A stretch of 64,000 nt of DNA from Polaribacter sp. SA4-10 (GTDB lineage Bacteria; Bacteroidota; Bacteroidia; Flavobacteriales; Flavobacteriaceae): positions 3,297,573 through 3,361,572 of the forward strand of contig NZ_CP019331.1 of NCBI RefSeq assembly GCF_002163835.1, given 5' to 3'. A program made the position numbers and the translations under genes. The notes beneath the pieces were generated by a model, which did not search any database, was not told the origin of the DNA, and was given only the letters and a program-made list of their open reading frames with translations. Numbering within the stretch: the stretch's first letter is position 1; the number at the start of each line of letters is the position of its first letter. Positions 28,228 through 37,424 of this stretch are shown here, piece after piece.

Positions 28228-28262
28228 AAAGCCTCGTAAAATTATTTTTACGAGGCTTTTTA
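28228..28262 (+). terminator. intrinsic terminator after the S1/P1 nuclease gene
   Basis: AAAGCCTCGTAAAA-ttat-TTTTACGAGGCTTTTT: a 14-bp stem with a T-rich tail. Confidence 0.88.
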
Positions 28263-28319
28263 TTGTTAATATTTCGTTAAACAGTGTTTTTGAAATTTAT
28301 TAATTCGTAATTTTATAAG

Positions 28320-28874
28320 ATGATTAAAAGAGTATTTTTAATAACGTGTATTTTAGTATTGACTTTAAGCTGTAAATCAGAAAAAAAATCAAATGGAATA
28401 TCAGAACCAGTAACAAAAGTTAAGAAAGAACAACAGATTGATATTTCTGATGTTGTTGTAAAAACCTATAATTACAATCAGTTAGCACCTTTGTTAAATA
28501 AAAAAGATGATAAAATTTATGTTATTAATTTTTGGGCCACGTGGTGTAAACCTTGTGTAGAAGAAATGCCTGCTTTTGAAAAATTAAATAAAGCGTATAA
28601 AGACAAAAATGTTGAAGTGATTTTAGTGAGTTTAGATTTTCCTAAGCAAGTTGATAAGCGGTTAAAACCTTTTATCAAAAAGAAAAATCTACAATCTGAA
28701 GTTATTTTATTAGATGATGTAAATGAAGATGTTTGGATTCAGAAAATTGATAAAAATTGGTCTGGAGCAATACCTGCAACATTAATTTATAATAAAAATA
28801 AAAGAAAATTTTATGAGCAATCATTTAGTTATTCTTTACTAGAATCGGAATTAAATACATTCTTAAAACTATAA
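28320..28874 (+). CDS. TlpA-family thioredoxin-like lipoprotein
   Basis: A 184-aa lipoprotein (lipobox LTLSC, Cys18). The thioredoxin-fold domain (about 45-180) has the redox motif WATWCKPC and the cis-Pro region GAIPATLIYN. TlpA-like proteins reduce periplasmic disulfides, for example in cytochrome c assembly or repair. The gene is 16 nt upstream of a second thioredoxin-fold gene, so the pair may act together. Confidence 0.9.
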   Translation: MIKRVFLITCILVLTLSCKSEKKSNGISEPVTKVKKEQQIDISDVVVKTYNYNQLAPLLNKKDDKIYVINFWATWCKPCVEEMPAFEKLNKAYKDKNVEVILVSLDFPKQVDKRLKPFIKKKNLQSEVILLDDVNEDVWIQKIDKNWSGAIPATLIYNKNKRKFYEQSFSYSLLESELNTFLKL

Positions 28875-28890
28875 TTTACAACACATATCA

Positions 28891-29499
28891 ATGAAAGCAA
28901 TTAAAATAATTTTATTAGCAGTAGTTGTTGGTTTAACAACAGCATTTACATTAAAAACTGTTGCATCTGGGTACAATATTGGAGACAGAGTAGAAGATTT
29001 TAGTCTGAAAAATATTGATGATAAAATGGTTTCTTTATCAAGTTTTGATGAAGCAAAAGGATTTGTTATCATTTTTACGTGTAATACGTGCCCATATTCT
29101 GTAGCTAATGAAGATAGAATAATTGCTTTAGATCAAAAGTATAAATCAAAAGGGTTTCCTGTAATTGCAATTAATCCAAATGATCTAGCGGCTATTTCTG
29201 GAGATAGTTTTGAAAAAATGAAAGTTAGAGCAAGTGAAAAAGAATTTACCTTTCCTTATTTATTTGATGAAGGACAGCAGGTATATCCAAAATTTGGAGC
29301 TACAAAAACCCCACATGTATATATTGTAACTAAATCAACAATGAAAGTTGAATATATTGGGGCAATAGATAACAGTTCTAGAAATCCTAATGCTGTTACA
29401 GAAAAGTATGTAGAAAATGCTTTAGATGCATTATTAAGTGGTAAAAAAATAGAAAAGACCACAACAAGAGCAATTGGTTGTTCTATAAAAGTGAAATAG
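28891..29499 (+). CDS. exported AhpC/TSA-like thioredoxin-fold protein
   Basis: A 202-aa protein with a cleavable signal (about 1-24). It has a redoxin/AhpC-type domain (30-190) with IGDRVEDFSLKNIDDKMVSL, the cysteine motif FTCNTCPYS and the cis-Pro region TKTPHVYIV. The CNTCP motif replaces the usual WCPPC and is typical of the Bacteroidetes 'thioredoxin family' proteins related to ResA/TSA. It is the second gene after the TlpA-like lipoprotein and has its own terminator. Confidence 0.88.
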   Translation: MKAIKIILLAVVVGLTTAFTLKTVASGYNIGDRVEDFSLKNIDDKMVSLSSFDEAKGFVIIFTCNTCPYSVANEDRIIALDQKYKSKGFPVIAINPNDLAAISGDSFEKMKVRASEKEFTFPYLFDEGQQVYPKFGATKTPHVYIVTKSTMKVEYIGAIDNSSRNPNAVTEKYVENALDALLSGKKIEKTTTRAIGCSIKVK

Positions 29500-29520
29500 A
29501 TTGCTGTAATCCATAAAATA

Positions 29521-29551
29521 AAATCCCAAGTTAAAGCTTGGGATTTTTTTT
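29521..29551. terminator. bidirectional terminator
   Basis: AAATCCCAAG-ttaaag-CTTGGGATTTTTTT lies between the converging redoxin and methylmalonyl-CoA mutase genes. Confidence 0.85.
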
Positions 29552-29570
29552 ATGAAATTGAAAAATTAGA

Positions 29571-31634
29571 TTAATCTACAATACTATCTATTAAAATTGT
29601 AATCAAATCAATGGCAGCTTGAGCAATTTTAGTTCCAGGCCCAAAAACACCAACAGCACCGGTATCAAATAAAAATTGATAATCTTGTGCAGGAATTACC
29701 CCACCAACAATTACCATAATATCTTCTCTACCATATTTTTTTAATTCTTCAATTACTTGAGGAACTAATGTTTTATGTCCTGCAGCTAAAGATGAAATTC
29801 CTAAAATGTGAACATCATTTTCTATTGCTTGTTTTACAGCTTCTTTTGGAGTTTGAAAAAGCGGACCAATATCTACATCAAAACCAAGATCTGCATAACC
29901 TGTAGCAACAACTTTTGCTCCACGATCATGACCATCTTGCCCTAATTTTGCAATCATAATTCTAGGTCTTCTACCTTCTAATTTTGCAAATTTATCAGCT
30001 AATTTACTTGCTTCTTTAAATAATTTGTCGTCTTTTATTTCTTTACTATACACGCCAGAAATGGTTTTATGAACTGCTTTATGTCTGCCAAAAACAGTTT
30101 CTAAAGCATCAGAAATTTCACCTAAGGTAGCTCTTTCTCTTGCTGCTTTTACTGCCAAATCTAATAAATTTCCATTACCTGATTTTGCAACTTCAGTTAA
30201 ATCTGTTAACGTTTTAGAAACTTTTTCAGAATTTCTTTTAAGTTTAACAGCATTCAACCTTTCTATTTGAGATAAACGAACAGCTTCATTATCTACTTCT
30301 AAAATATGTAAAGGATCTTCTTTCTTTAGTTGAAATTTATTTACACCAACAATAATATCTTTTCCACTATCTATTCTTGCTTGTTTTTTTGCAGCAGCTT
30401 CCTCTATTCTCATTTTAGGAATTCCTTTTTCAATAGCCTTTGTCATGCCACCAAGTTCATCTACTTCTTTAATAAGTTCCCACGCTTTGTTGGCAATTTC
30501 TTCCGTCAGTTTTTCAACATAATAGCTTCCAGACCAGGGGTCTACCGTTTTAGTAATATGAGTTTCTTGTTGCAAATATATTTGAGTATTTCTGGCAATT
30601 CTTGCAGAAAAATCAGTGGGTAAAGCAATTGCTTCGTCCAATGCATTTGTGTGTAAACTTTGTGTTCCTCCAAAAACAGCAGCCATTGCTTCAATAGTAG
30701 TTCTGGCAACATTGTTAAAAGGATCTTGTTCTGTTAAGCTCCAGCCACTTGTTTGGCAATGGGTTCTTAATGCTAAAGATTTTGGGTTTTTAGGATTGAA
30801 TTTTTTCACAATTTTTGCCCATAACATTCTTCCTGCTCGCAATTTTGCAATTTCATTAAAATGATCCATTCCAATTGCCCAGAAAAATGATAAACGAGGC
30901 GCAAACGTGTCAATATCCATTCCGGTTTCTAACCCTTTTTTAATGTATTCTAATCCATCTGCAAGTGTGTATGCTAATTCAATTTCTGCAGTGGCACCGG
31001 CTTCTTGCATGTGGTAGCCAGAGATAGAGATAGAATTGTATTTTGGCATATTGTTACTGGTATATTGAAATATATCAGCAATAATTTTCATAGAAGGACT
31101 TGGTGGATAAATATACGTATTACGCACCATAAATTCCTTTAAAATATCATTTTGAATCGTTCCAGAAAGTTGTTCTGGAGATACTCCTTGTTCTTCAGCA
31201 GCAACTATATAAAAAGCTAAAATGGGTAAAACGGCTCCATTCATTGTCATAGAAACAGACATTTTATCTAACGGAATTTGGTCAAACAAAATCTTCATAT
31301 CTTCAACAGAATCAATTGCAACACCAGCTTTACCAACATCTCCTTGAACACGTTCATGATCTGAATCGTACCCTCTATGTGTAGCCAAATCAAAAGCAAC
31401 AGATAATCCTTTCTGTCCAGCTTCTAAATTTCTTCTGTAAAAAGCGTTACTTTCTTCAGCGGTTGAAAAACCTGCATATTGTCTAATTGTCCAAGGTCTT
31501 CTAACGTACATTGTAGAATAGGGACCACGTAAAAAAGGAGCAATTCCAGCAACAAATTTTTCGTGTTTAAAAGCTATTTTAGATTTTAAACTATTTGTTT
31601 TTAATTTTATATGTTGAACATTTTTTCTACTCAT
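29571..31634 (-). CDS. scpA: methylmalonyl-CoA mutase large subunit
   Basis: A 687-aa catalytic subunit. The TIM-barrel substrate domain (about 30-540) starts with [20 protein letters not shown] and includes [16 protein letters not shown]. The C-terminal B12-binding domain (about 560-687) has the DxHxxG motif in [13 protein letters not shown], whose His ligates cobalt. It interconverts L-methylmalonyl-CoA and succinyl-CoA, linking propionate, odd-chain fatty acid and branched amino acid breakdown to the TCA cycle. Its ATG overlaps the 110-aa gene by 8 nt; the small subunit is two genes upstream. Confidence 0.95.
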   Translation of the reverse strand: MSRKNVQHIKLKTNSLKSKIAFKHEKFVAGIAPFLRGPYSTMYVRRPWTIRQYAGFSTAEESNAFYRRNLEAGQKGLSVAFDLATHRGYDSDHERVQGDVGKAGVAIDSVEDMKILFDQIPLDKMSVSMTMNGAVLPILAFYIVAAEEQGVSPEQLSGTIQNDILKEFMVRNTYIYPPSPSMKIIADIFQYTSNNMPKYNSISISGYHMQEAGATAEIELAYTLADGLEYIKKGLETGMDIDTFAPRLSFFWAIGMDHFNEIAKLRAGRMLWAKIVKKFNPKNPKSLALRTHCQTSGWSLTEQDPFNNVARTTIEAMAAVFGGTQSLHTNALDEAIALPTDFSARIARNTQIYLQQETHITKTVDPWSGSYYVEKLTEEIANKAWELIKEVDELGGMTKAIEKGIPKMRIEEAAAKKQARIDSGKDIIVGVNKFQLKKEDPLHILEVDNEAVRLSQIERLNAVKLKRNSEKVSKTLTDLTEVAKSGNGNLLDLAVKAARERATLGEISDALETVFGRHKAVHKTISGVYSKEIKDDKLFKEASKLADKFAKLEGRRPRIMIAKLGQDGHDRGAKVVATGYADLGFDVDIGPLFQTPKEAVKQAIENDVHILGISSLAAGHKTLVPQVIEELKKYGREDIMVIVGGVIPAQDYQFLFDTGAVGVFGPGTKIAQAAIDLITILIDSIVD

Positions 31635-31959
31635 TAGTTCTTTTTTCTAACTTCATTAAGTCATATAACTTTGAGCTTAATGCTTTTATTTCTTTTTCTT
31701 TTTTACTTACTGAATTTAAACTTTTGTAGACAAAAATTAAACAAAAAAATCCAATTAGGATTACCCCAGTAATATTATAATTTACTCCGTTGCCAAAAAA
31801 AGCATATAATTTATCTTCTAAAAAATAGATGGCAACAAAAGTAAAAAATGAAAAACCAATAATAAATGTTGGTAATCTTTTTTTAATATTGATGATTTCT
31901 TCTTTTAAGAATTTCTTCCTGTTTTGGTACTTTGAAATTAATATGTTTTTATTCACCAT
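31627..31959 (-). CDS. two-helix membrane protein between mutase subunit genes
   Basis: A 110-aa protein with a Lys-rich N terminus, two membrane helices (about 32-50 and 62-83) and a charged helical C-terminal tail ([20 protein letters not shown]). No family is recognised. It is wedged between the small-subunit gene (12-nt gap) and the large-subunit gene (8-nt overlap), so it is expressed with the mutase. No soluble mutase chaperone features (MeaB GTPase) are seen. Its role is unknown. Confidence 0.75.
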   Translation of the reverse strand: MVNKNILISKYQNRKKFLKEEIINIKKRLPTFIIGFSFFTFVAIYFLEDKLYAFFGNGVNYNITGVILIGFFCLIFVYKSLNSVSKKEKEIKALSSKLYDLMKLEKRTNE

Positions 31960-31971
31960 TCATTTCTTTTT

Positions 31972-33327
31972 TTAATCTTTTTCTAGCTCAAGTCTTTGTT
32001 TTTCTAGAGCTTCTGAAATTCGATTTCTATTTAATGGATGAATTAATGTTTTTATATTTCTTTGTTTAACAAAAGGATACAATTCTAAACTGTTTATCAT
32101 TATATCTTCTATGTTTTGTTGGTAATTTGTTCCTAAAAGAACTATTTTTTTATCATTAAAAAGTGCTATTTCTTTGTTTGAATTTTCTTTTACTTTTTTA
32201 TTAATAATTCCTTCTTTTAGCTGATTTAAAAAACCACCTGCTTTTTCAATTTGCTTAAAAAGTGTAAGTGCTTTTTCTGCCAACTGATGTGTTAATGATT
32301 CTATATAATAAGACCCATCTGCAAAATTTTGAGCTTCTTTTAAGTAGCTTTCCTGTTGTAAAACTAGTAATTGATTTCTTGCTATTCTTTCTCCAAACTC
32401 ATTTGATTTATGATAAATAGTATCATAAGAAACATTAGAAATTGTGTTTGCACCACCTAAAATAGCACTCATACATTCTGTTGTTGTTCTTAGCATATTT
32501 ACATTGTAATCGTACAATGTTTTGTTACGTAAACTAGGTTGAACAAACAAATGAGCTTCTACATTCTTAACATTGTACTCTGTTAATAATGTAGCCCATA
32601 AAATTCTAAATGCTCTTAATTTAGCAATTTCGAAAAAATAATTACTTCCTACAGAAAAAGTAAAATGAATTTTAGTTGCCATTTCACTACCAAAATGATT
32701 CAAATATTCATTTGCATGGGCCAAAGTATACGCAAGTTGCTGCGTACTATTTGCTCCAGCATTTTGATATAAATCTGATGAAACAGAAATGCAATTATCA
32801 GTATGTTTTATTATTGTTGCTAGTTTAGAATGATCTTCTTTTAAACTCACAAACCAATTCCCCGTTTCAGCTAAATTGCCAATAATATCTGTTTGAAAAT
32901 AAACTTCTTTTGAGTTGATGAAATCAGATAATTTAATTTGAAATTCATCATTTAAAAAAGTAAAATTAAAATAGATATTAATAGATTTTGCTTCTATATT
33001 TTGAAGTAATATTTTATAATCAAAAGTAGAAGTTGCCTTAAATTGAATTGAATTTGCACCCCTTTTCAATGAATCTAATGCTAAAAAATTTGCTATTTTT
33101 TCATCATCAATAAAAATAGTTTGACAAATATTAAATCCTTTTTCAGGTAAGTTAATTTCTTCATGATTCCTGTCTTCTGATGTGTAAAATGGTTTTACAA
33201 CAATGTTTTCATTGGTTTTCCAAAGAAGTGTGTCATTATATTCTTCGCCTTTTAAATCTGCTTGAATTTTTTGCTTCCAGGCAGCAGGTGAGGTTCCGTT
33301 AAATTCATCAAATAAAAATTTACTCAT
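31972..33327 (-). CDS. methylmalonyl-CoA mutase small subunit
   Basis: A 451-aa non-catalytic subunit. It resembles the barrel half of the large subunit (AWKQKIQADLKGEEYNDTLLWKT, GANSTQQLAYTLAHANEYL, TECMSAILGGANTISNVSYD) but lacks the DxHxxG cobalamin motif and is shorter than many small subunits (about 600 aa) because the B12-like C-terminal domain is reduced. It forms the heterodimer with the large subunit and supports structure rather than catalysis. Its start overlaps the DivIC-like gene stop by 1 nt. Confidence 0.9.
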   Translation of the reverse strand: MSKFLFDEFNGTSPAAWKQKIQADLKGEEYNDTLLWKTNENIVVKPFYTSEDRNHEEINLPEKGFNICQTIFIDDEKIANFLALDSLKRGANSIQFKATSTFDYKILLQNIEAKSINIYFNFTFLNDEFQIKLSDFINSKEVYFQTDIIGNLAETGNWFVSLKEDHSKLATIIKHTDNCISVSSDLYQNAGANSTQQLAYTLAHANEYLNHFGSEMATKIHFTFSVGSNYFFEIAKLRAFRILWATLLTEYNVKNVEAHLFVQPSLRNKTLYDYNVNMLRTTTECMSAILGGANTISNVSYDTIYHKSNEFGERIARNQLLVLQQESYLKEAQNFADGSYYIESLTHQLAEKALTLFKQIEKAGGFLNQLKEGIINKKVKENSNKEIALFNDKKIVLLGTNYQQNIEDIMINSLELYPFVKQRNIKTLIHPLNRNRISEALEKQRLELEKD

Positions 33328-33644
33328 TATTTTTTTACAGTATCAAATTCTATAATATATATATCTTCGTTCTCTTTTTTCATTAAATATTTTTCTCTAG
33401 CAAAGCGTTCTAATTGAAGAGAATCTTGCAATTTCTTTATGACCGTTTTATTCTCATTAATTTTAGTTTTGTAAAAAGAAATCGTATTTTCTAAATCATT
33501 AATTTCTTTGTCAAATTTTCTGTGAATTAAATACGAATTTTCATCAAAAAATAACATCCAAATAAGAAATGGAATAAAAATTAAAACAAAAACATTTGAT
33601 AGAATTTTTACAGCTTTATTATTCTTTAAATCTCTTATTGTCAT
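33327..33644 (-). CDS. FtsB/DivIC-like septum formation initiator
   Basis: A 105-aa bitopic protein: a short cytosolic tail, one membrane helix (about 15-33) and a coiled coil (about 40-80, KEINDLENTISFYKTKINENK), ending with the family's LERFAREKYLMKKENEDIYIIEF motif. This is the FtsB/DivIC fold, which links FtsL and FtsQ in the divisome. It is 5 nt downstream of the uridine kinase gene and coupled to the mutase small subunit gene, an arrangement common in Flavobacteria. Confidence 0.9.
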   Translation of the reverse strand: MTIRDLKNNKAVKILSNVFVLIFIPFLIWMLFFDENSYLIHRKFDKEINDLENTISFYKTKINENKTVIKKLQDSLQLERFAREKYLMKKENEDIYIIEFDTVKK

Positions 33645-33649
33645 AGAAT

Positions 33650-34255
33650 TTACAAACGTTCATTAATAACAGTTCTTACAATATCTATAGCAACAGTATT
33701 ATGCCTATCATTAGGAATAATAATATCTGCAAAGTTTTTTGTTGGTTCTATAAATTGTTGATGCATTGGTTTTAAGGTATCTTGATAACGATTTAAAACT
33801 TCATTAATATCTCTTCCTCTTTCTGTAATATCTCTTTTAACTCTTCTTATTAAACGTTCATCAGTGTCGGCGTGAACAAATATTTTTATATCAAAAAGAG
33901 AACGCAATTCTTCGCTATTAAAAATAAGTATCCCTTCTACAATAACAACTTTTCTTGGATGTGTTTTTACAGTATCTTCTGTTCTATTGTGTGTTACAAA
34001 AGAATATACAGGCTGATCAATCGTTTTGCCAGATTTTAATGCTTTTAAATGTGCTACAATTAAATCAAAATCAATTGCTCTTGGATGGTCAAAATTTATT
34101 TTCCTTCTTTCATCATAAGAAAGATTGTTGGTCTCTTTATAGTAAGAGTCTTGTGAAATCACACAAACTTCATCTGTAGGAAGTTGATTAATAATTTGGT
34201 TAACAACAGTTGTCTTTCCACTTCCAGTTCCACCAGCAATTCCAATAATAAGCAT
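33650..34255 (-). CDS. udk: uridine kinase
   Basis: A 201-aa P-loop kinase with Walker A GIAGGTGSGKTT (residues 5-16), SQDSYYK and FDHPRAIDFDL motifs that shape the nucleoside site, and RRVKRDITERGRD in the lid. It phosphorylates uridine and cytidine with ATP or GTP in pyrimidine salvage. The length is normal. It is the first gene of a probable operon with the DivIC-like and mutase genes. Confidence 0.95.
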   Translation of the reverse strand: MLIIGIAGGTGSGKTTVVNQIINQLPTDEVCVISQDSYYKETNNLSYDERRKINFDHPRAIDFDLIVAHLKALKSGKTIDQPVYSFVTHNRTEDTVKTHPRKVVIVEGILIFNSEELRSLFDIKIFVHADTDERLIRRVKRDITERGRDINEVLNRYQDTLKPMHQQFIEPTKNFADIIIPNDRHNTVAIDIVRTVINERL

Positions 34256-34327
34256 ATAAAATTATGATTTTGATAAATATTTTATAAAAAAAAAGTAAAG
34301 ATATTATAAATATATAAAATATGAATT

Positions 34328-35329
34328 TTATCCAGGTTCTTTTTCAGAACCAACTTCATGTTTTAGTAAACCTCTAAAAGCGTCGTTTACAGTATTTCCT
34401 TCATAAAGGACTTTGTAAACTTCATTAGATATTGGCATATCAACTTTATAATCTTTTGCTAATTCCATTACAACTTTTGCAGTTTTAACTCCTTCTGCAA
34501 CTTCATTCATTTCTGCTATGATTTCTTCTAATTTTTTTCCTTTTCCTAGCTGAAATCCAACATGATGATTTCTACTTTTAGAACTAGAGCAAGTTGCAAT
34601 TAAATCTCCCAAACCTGCAAGTCCTGCAAAGGTTCTATTTTTACCTCCCATTGCAGTACCTAATCTTGTTAATTCTGATAAACCTCTTGTTATTAAAGCA
34701 GAACGAGTATTGTCTCCAGCATTTGTGCCATCTCCCATTCCAGCAGCAATAGCCATTATGTTTTTTAATGCGCCACCTAACTCACATCCAATAACATCAT
34801 TATTTGTGTAAACTCTAAATAATCCAGAACTAAAAACAGCTTGCAACCTTGTTGCAATGGTATTATCTACCATAGAAATAACCGCAGCTGCAGCTTTACC
34901 AGAATGAATTTCTTTCGCTAAATTAGGACCCGTTAAAACTCCAGCAGGATGACCAGGCATTATTTCTTGAATAATTTCTGTCATTCTCATTTTTGAGCTA
35001 ATCTCTAGTCCTTTTGCTAAACTAACAATAGGAACCCACGGTCTAATATAAGGTTTTGCTTCTTCTAAAACTTTTCTAAAACTTTGAGACGGAATACCCA
35101 TTACTATTACATCTGCATTTTCTACAGTTTCTTTAATAGAGTTAGAAGCCTTTAGGTTTCTGTTTAGTTTTGCATTAGGCAAATACTTTGCATTCGTATT
35201 AAATTCATTAATTTCTTTAACTGTTTTTGGGTTTCTAGCCCATATAATTGTTTCGCTATTTTTTGCAGTTAAGGATGCTACAGTAGTTCCCCAAGAACCT
35301 CCTCCTAATAATCCTACTTTAAGTTTCAT
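34328..35329 (-). CDS. gpsA: glycerol-3-phosphate dehydrogenase [NAD(P)+]
   Basis: A 333-aa cytosolic enzyme. The N-terminal Rossmann domain has GLLGGGSWGTTVA, and the helical C-terminal domain has the catalytic lysine region ELGGALKNIMAIAAG. The substrate-site motifs GDLIATCSSSKSRNHHVG and EGVKTAK are also present. It reduces dihydroxyacetone phosphate to sn-glycerol-3-phosphate for phospholipid synthesis. The length is normal. It lies 72 nt upstream of udk on the same strand. Confidence 0.96.
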   Translation of the reverse strand: MKLKVGLLGGGSWGTTVASLTAKNSETIIWARNPKTVKEINEFNTNAKYLPNAKLNRNLKASNSIKETVENADVIVMGIPSQSFRKVLEEAKPYIRPWVPIVSLAKGLEISSKMRMTEIIQEIMPGHPAGVLTGPNLAKEIHSGKAAAAVISMVDNTIATRLQAVFSSGLFRVYTNNDVIGCELGGALKNIMAIAAGMGDGTNAGDNTRSALITRGLSELTRLGTAMGGKNRTFAGLAGLGDLIATCSSSKSRNHHVGFQLGKGKKLEEIIAEMNEVAEGVKTAKVVMELAKDYKVDMPISNEVYKVLYEGNTVNDAFRGLLKHEVGSEKEPG

Positions 35330-35417
35330 GTGTTTTTTTGATAAAAAGAGTTGATTTACTGCAATATAATCAATTTCAATTATATTTTACAGGTTGATTC
35401 GTTTTACTTTTTTGAGC

Positions 35418-35447
35418 AAAAAAAAGCCTCATAAAAATGAGGCTTTT
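35418..35447 (-). terminator. terminator after tRNA-Thr
   Basis: AAAAGCCTCAT-aaaa-ATGAGGCTTTT lies 10 nt beyond the 3' end of the minus-strand tRNA. The leftward A run reads as U on the minus strand. Confidence 0.8.
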
Positions 35448-35456
35448 AAAAAATTG

Positions 35457-35530
35457 AGCCGATGGAGGGACTCGAACCCACGACCTGCTGATTACAAATC
35501 AGCTGCTCTAGCCAGCTGAGCTACATCGGC
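35457..35530 (-). tRNA. tRNA-Thr (anticodon TGT)
   Basis: A 74-nt minus-strand cloverleaf. Acceptor arms are GCCGATG/CATCGGC, the D-arm is GCTCAGCTGGCTAGAGC, the anticodon stem-loop is GCTGA-TTTGTAA-TCAGC, and the T-arm is GTGGGTTCGAGTCCCTC. Discriminator is U; CCA is not encoded. Confidence 0.96.
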
Positions 35531-35598
35531 TTTTTTAAGAGTTGGCAAATAACATATAAAAATTGAAATCTACCTAACAAAACTTCACTTTTTTACAT

Positions 35599-35632
35599 AA
35601 AAAAAGCTTCATTTTATATGAAGCTTTTTTTT
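35599..35632 (-). terminator. probable terminator of the 71-aa gene
   Basis: AAAAAAGCTTCAT-ttta-TATGAAGCTTTTTTTT is a strong, symmetric hairpin about 160 nt beyond the stop of the minus-strand gene at 35794. Confidence 0.65.
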
Positions 35633-35793
35633 AAGAAAAATAATTCAATAAAAAGTATAGAAAAATTTCTAAACTTTATCTTAAAACGTATGTTTTTTTA
35701 CTGCTACTTTTAAATTTAAGTATGAATTCCTGTATTTTAAAAGATGTTTAGATAAATGTATTTTAATCTTTTTTTAGAAGAGGAGTTTACTTC

Positions 35794-36009
35794 TTATGGT
35801 CTTCCTTTTAAACGCTTTTCAATCTTTTGTTTAACTGCTGTTAAACGTTTCATTTGATCCATTAATTCTGGATCTTTACTTTCCTTATAAACTTCATTTA
35901 GTTCTAAGATTAATGCTTTTACTTCTCTAGAAGCTACTATTCTATCACTTGTAGTGATAAATCTCATTTTTCTATTTTCGAACTCTGTTGCTCTTTCTAT
36001 TAAATCCAT
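35794..36009 (-). CDS. conserved-looking small helical protein, 71 aa
   Basis: A 71-aa charged, helical protein: MDLIERATEFENRKMRFITT, then REVKALILELNEVYKE, MDQMKRLTAVKQKIEKR and a basic RLKGRP end. No membrane or signal segment. The family is not recognised by name. A second, broken copy lies directly upstream (36098-36322); shared residues between the copies show that the whole protein length was once under selection. Confidence 0.75.
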   Translation of the reverse strand: MDLIERATEFENRKMRFITTSDRIVASREVKALILELNEVYKESKDPELMDQMKRLTAVKQKIEKRLKGRP

Positions 36010-36097
36010 TCTCTATATTTCCTTTTTTCTAAATTTTTTAATTTTAATTTTCGAATATAAAAATAAAAGTTAGAAAAGCAAGTTAAATATGAATTTA

Positions 36098-36322
36098 TTA
36101 TGCATTTAGTGGTTTACCTTTTAATCTTTTCTCTATTCTTTGCTTAATTATTGTTATGCGCTTCATTTGTTCCATTATTTCTGTATCTTTATTTTCTTTA
36201 AACAATTCATAAAGACTTAATATTACTTTTTTCGCTTCTCTTGCTGCTGAAATTCAATCACTAGTAGTAATAAACCTCATTTTTATAGTCTCAAACTCTA
36301 GTGCTTTTTCTAATATATCTAT
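36098..36322 (-). pseudogene. broken tandem copy of the 71-aa gene
   Basis: On the minus strand this reads IDILEKALEFETIKMRFITT, then SD, a TGA stop, then ISAAREAKKVILSLYELF and EQMKRITIIKQRIEKRLKGK. It aligns along the entire 71-aa neighbour. The start codon is ATA instead of ATG and the Arg codon after SD has become TGA. No frameshift is needed, so the decay is recent or the copy is just slightly damaged. Confidence 0.88.
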
Positions 36323-36637
36323 GGTTAAATATTTTTATGTGTTATGCTATTTAGGCACATATTAACAAATAGTGTACCACTTTGGGTTTTATTTATAATT
36401 ATTATAAATAGCGAAAATGCATTTAAATTTTTAAGATTCTTTGGTAAGAAACAAAAATTTCATAGAATAAACGACTTTTAAAAAACACGCTTTTTTATTC
36501 TGTAGGTTTTATGAGTCCGCTTTTCATGTTTAAAGTTATGAGTAACTAAAACTAATTTTTGTCTAGGGTTTTAGAATTTAAGTAGTAGAGGAATTGTTTT
36601 AAAAAAAAGAAATGCTTCTTTGTTGTTTACTTTTTTT
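36323..36637. other. intergenic region without recognisable genes
   Basis: 315 nt of AT-rich sequence between the broken 71-aa copy and the NlpC/P60 gene, both on the minus strand. Only short A/T inverted repeats are seen. Confidence 0.4.
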
Positions 36638-37408
36638 TTAAATAATTTTTTTTATAACCCTTAATTTATGAGTGTGTTTTTGTAAATCAGTATTAAAAAT
36701 ACCACTATGGTCTAAGGTGTCTATTCTCACTTTTCCATGAACATGAATAATGTTATAGTCATTTAAAATAATTCCAACATGTATAATAACACCCTCTTCA
36801 TTATCAAAAAAAGCTAAATCACCAGGTTCACTTTCTTCAATAAAGCTTAAACCTTCTCCTTGGGCTGCTTGTTCTTTTGCATCTCTAAGTAATGTGTAGC
36901 CACAAAGTTTATAGACCATTTGTGTAAAGCCAGAGCAGTCTATACCAAAAGGTGTTTTTCCTCCCCATAAAAAAGGAGAATTTAAATAGGTAAATGCAGT
37001 TTGAAGAATCTCTTTTTTAGTCGATTTTCCTGATAAAATACTTCCTTCGTAAAAATAAGGCTTGTTGTTTATTTGAAGCTTTTCATCTTTATAAAAAGGT
37101 AAATTTACTCCTAGAGGAATTGTTGTTAATTCACTTTTAGCATTTGTAATAAAATCTACTATTTCACCAGAATATATAGGTGTTTGATTTGAAAGAAGTA
37201 TAAAATATTCTTCTGATATTTCTTCATATTGCTTATTGTCTATATAGCCTTCAAAACTATCAAAAGCTAAACGGATTTTACTCCAGTTTTTTTGTTTTTC
37301 AATAACCACAAAATGTTCACCAAATAAAACTTGACTTATCATTTCTGATGTGTCAGATTCATTGGCTTTTAAAGGAACAATACTTAAATTACAAATGCCG
37401 TAGAGCAT
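36638..37408 (-). CDS. C40 family NlpC/P60 cysteine peptidase with SH3-like domains
   Basis: A 256-aa protein. Two SH3-like segments (about 10-60 and 68-122) are followed by an NlpC/P60 domain (about 130-256). The nucleophile is Cys158 in FGIDCSGFTQMVY, the catalytic histidine is in VIIHVGIIL and a third polar residue is in IIHVHG. NlpC/P60 enzymes cut D-Glu-meso-DAP bonds in peptidoglycan stem peptides; this SH3-NlpC architecture is like the recycling enzyme YkfC. No signal peptide is visible, which fits a cytosolic recycling role. It lies 16 nt after the thiolase gene. Confidence 0.9.
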   Translation of the reverse strand: MLYGICNLSIVPLKANESDTSEMISQVLFGEHFVVIEKQKNWSKIRLAFDSFEGYIDNKQYEEISEEYFILLSNQTPIYSGEIVDFITNAKSELTTIPLGVNLPFYKDEKLQINNKPYFYEGSILSGKSTKKEILQTAFTYLNSPFLWGGKTPFGIDCSGFTQMVYKLCGYTLLRDAKEQAAQGEGLSFIEESEPGDLAFFDNEEGVIIHVGIILNDYNIIHVHGKVRIDTLDHSGIFNTDLQKHTHKLRVIKKII

Positions 37409-37424
37409 ATATTAAACTAAAAAA

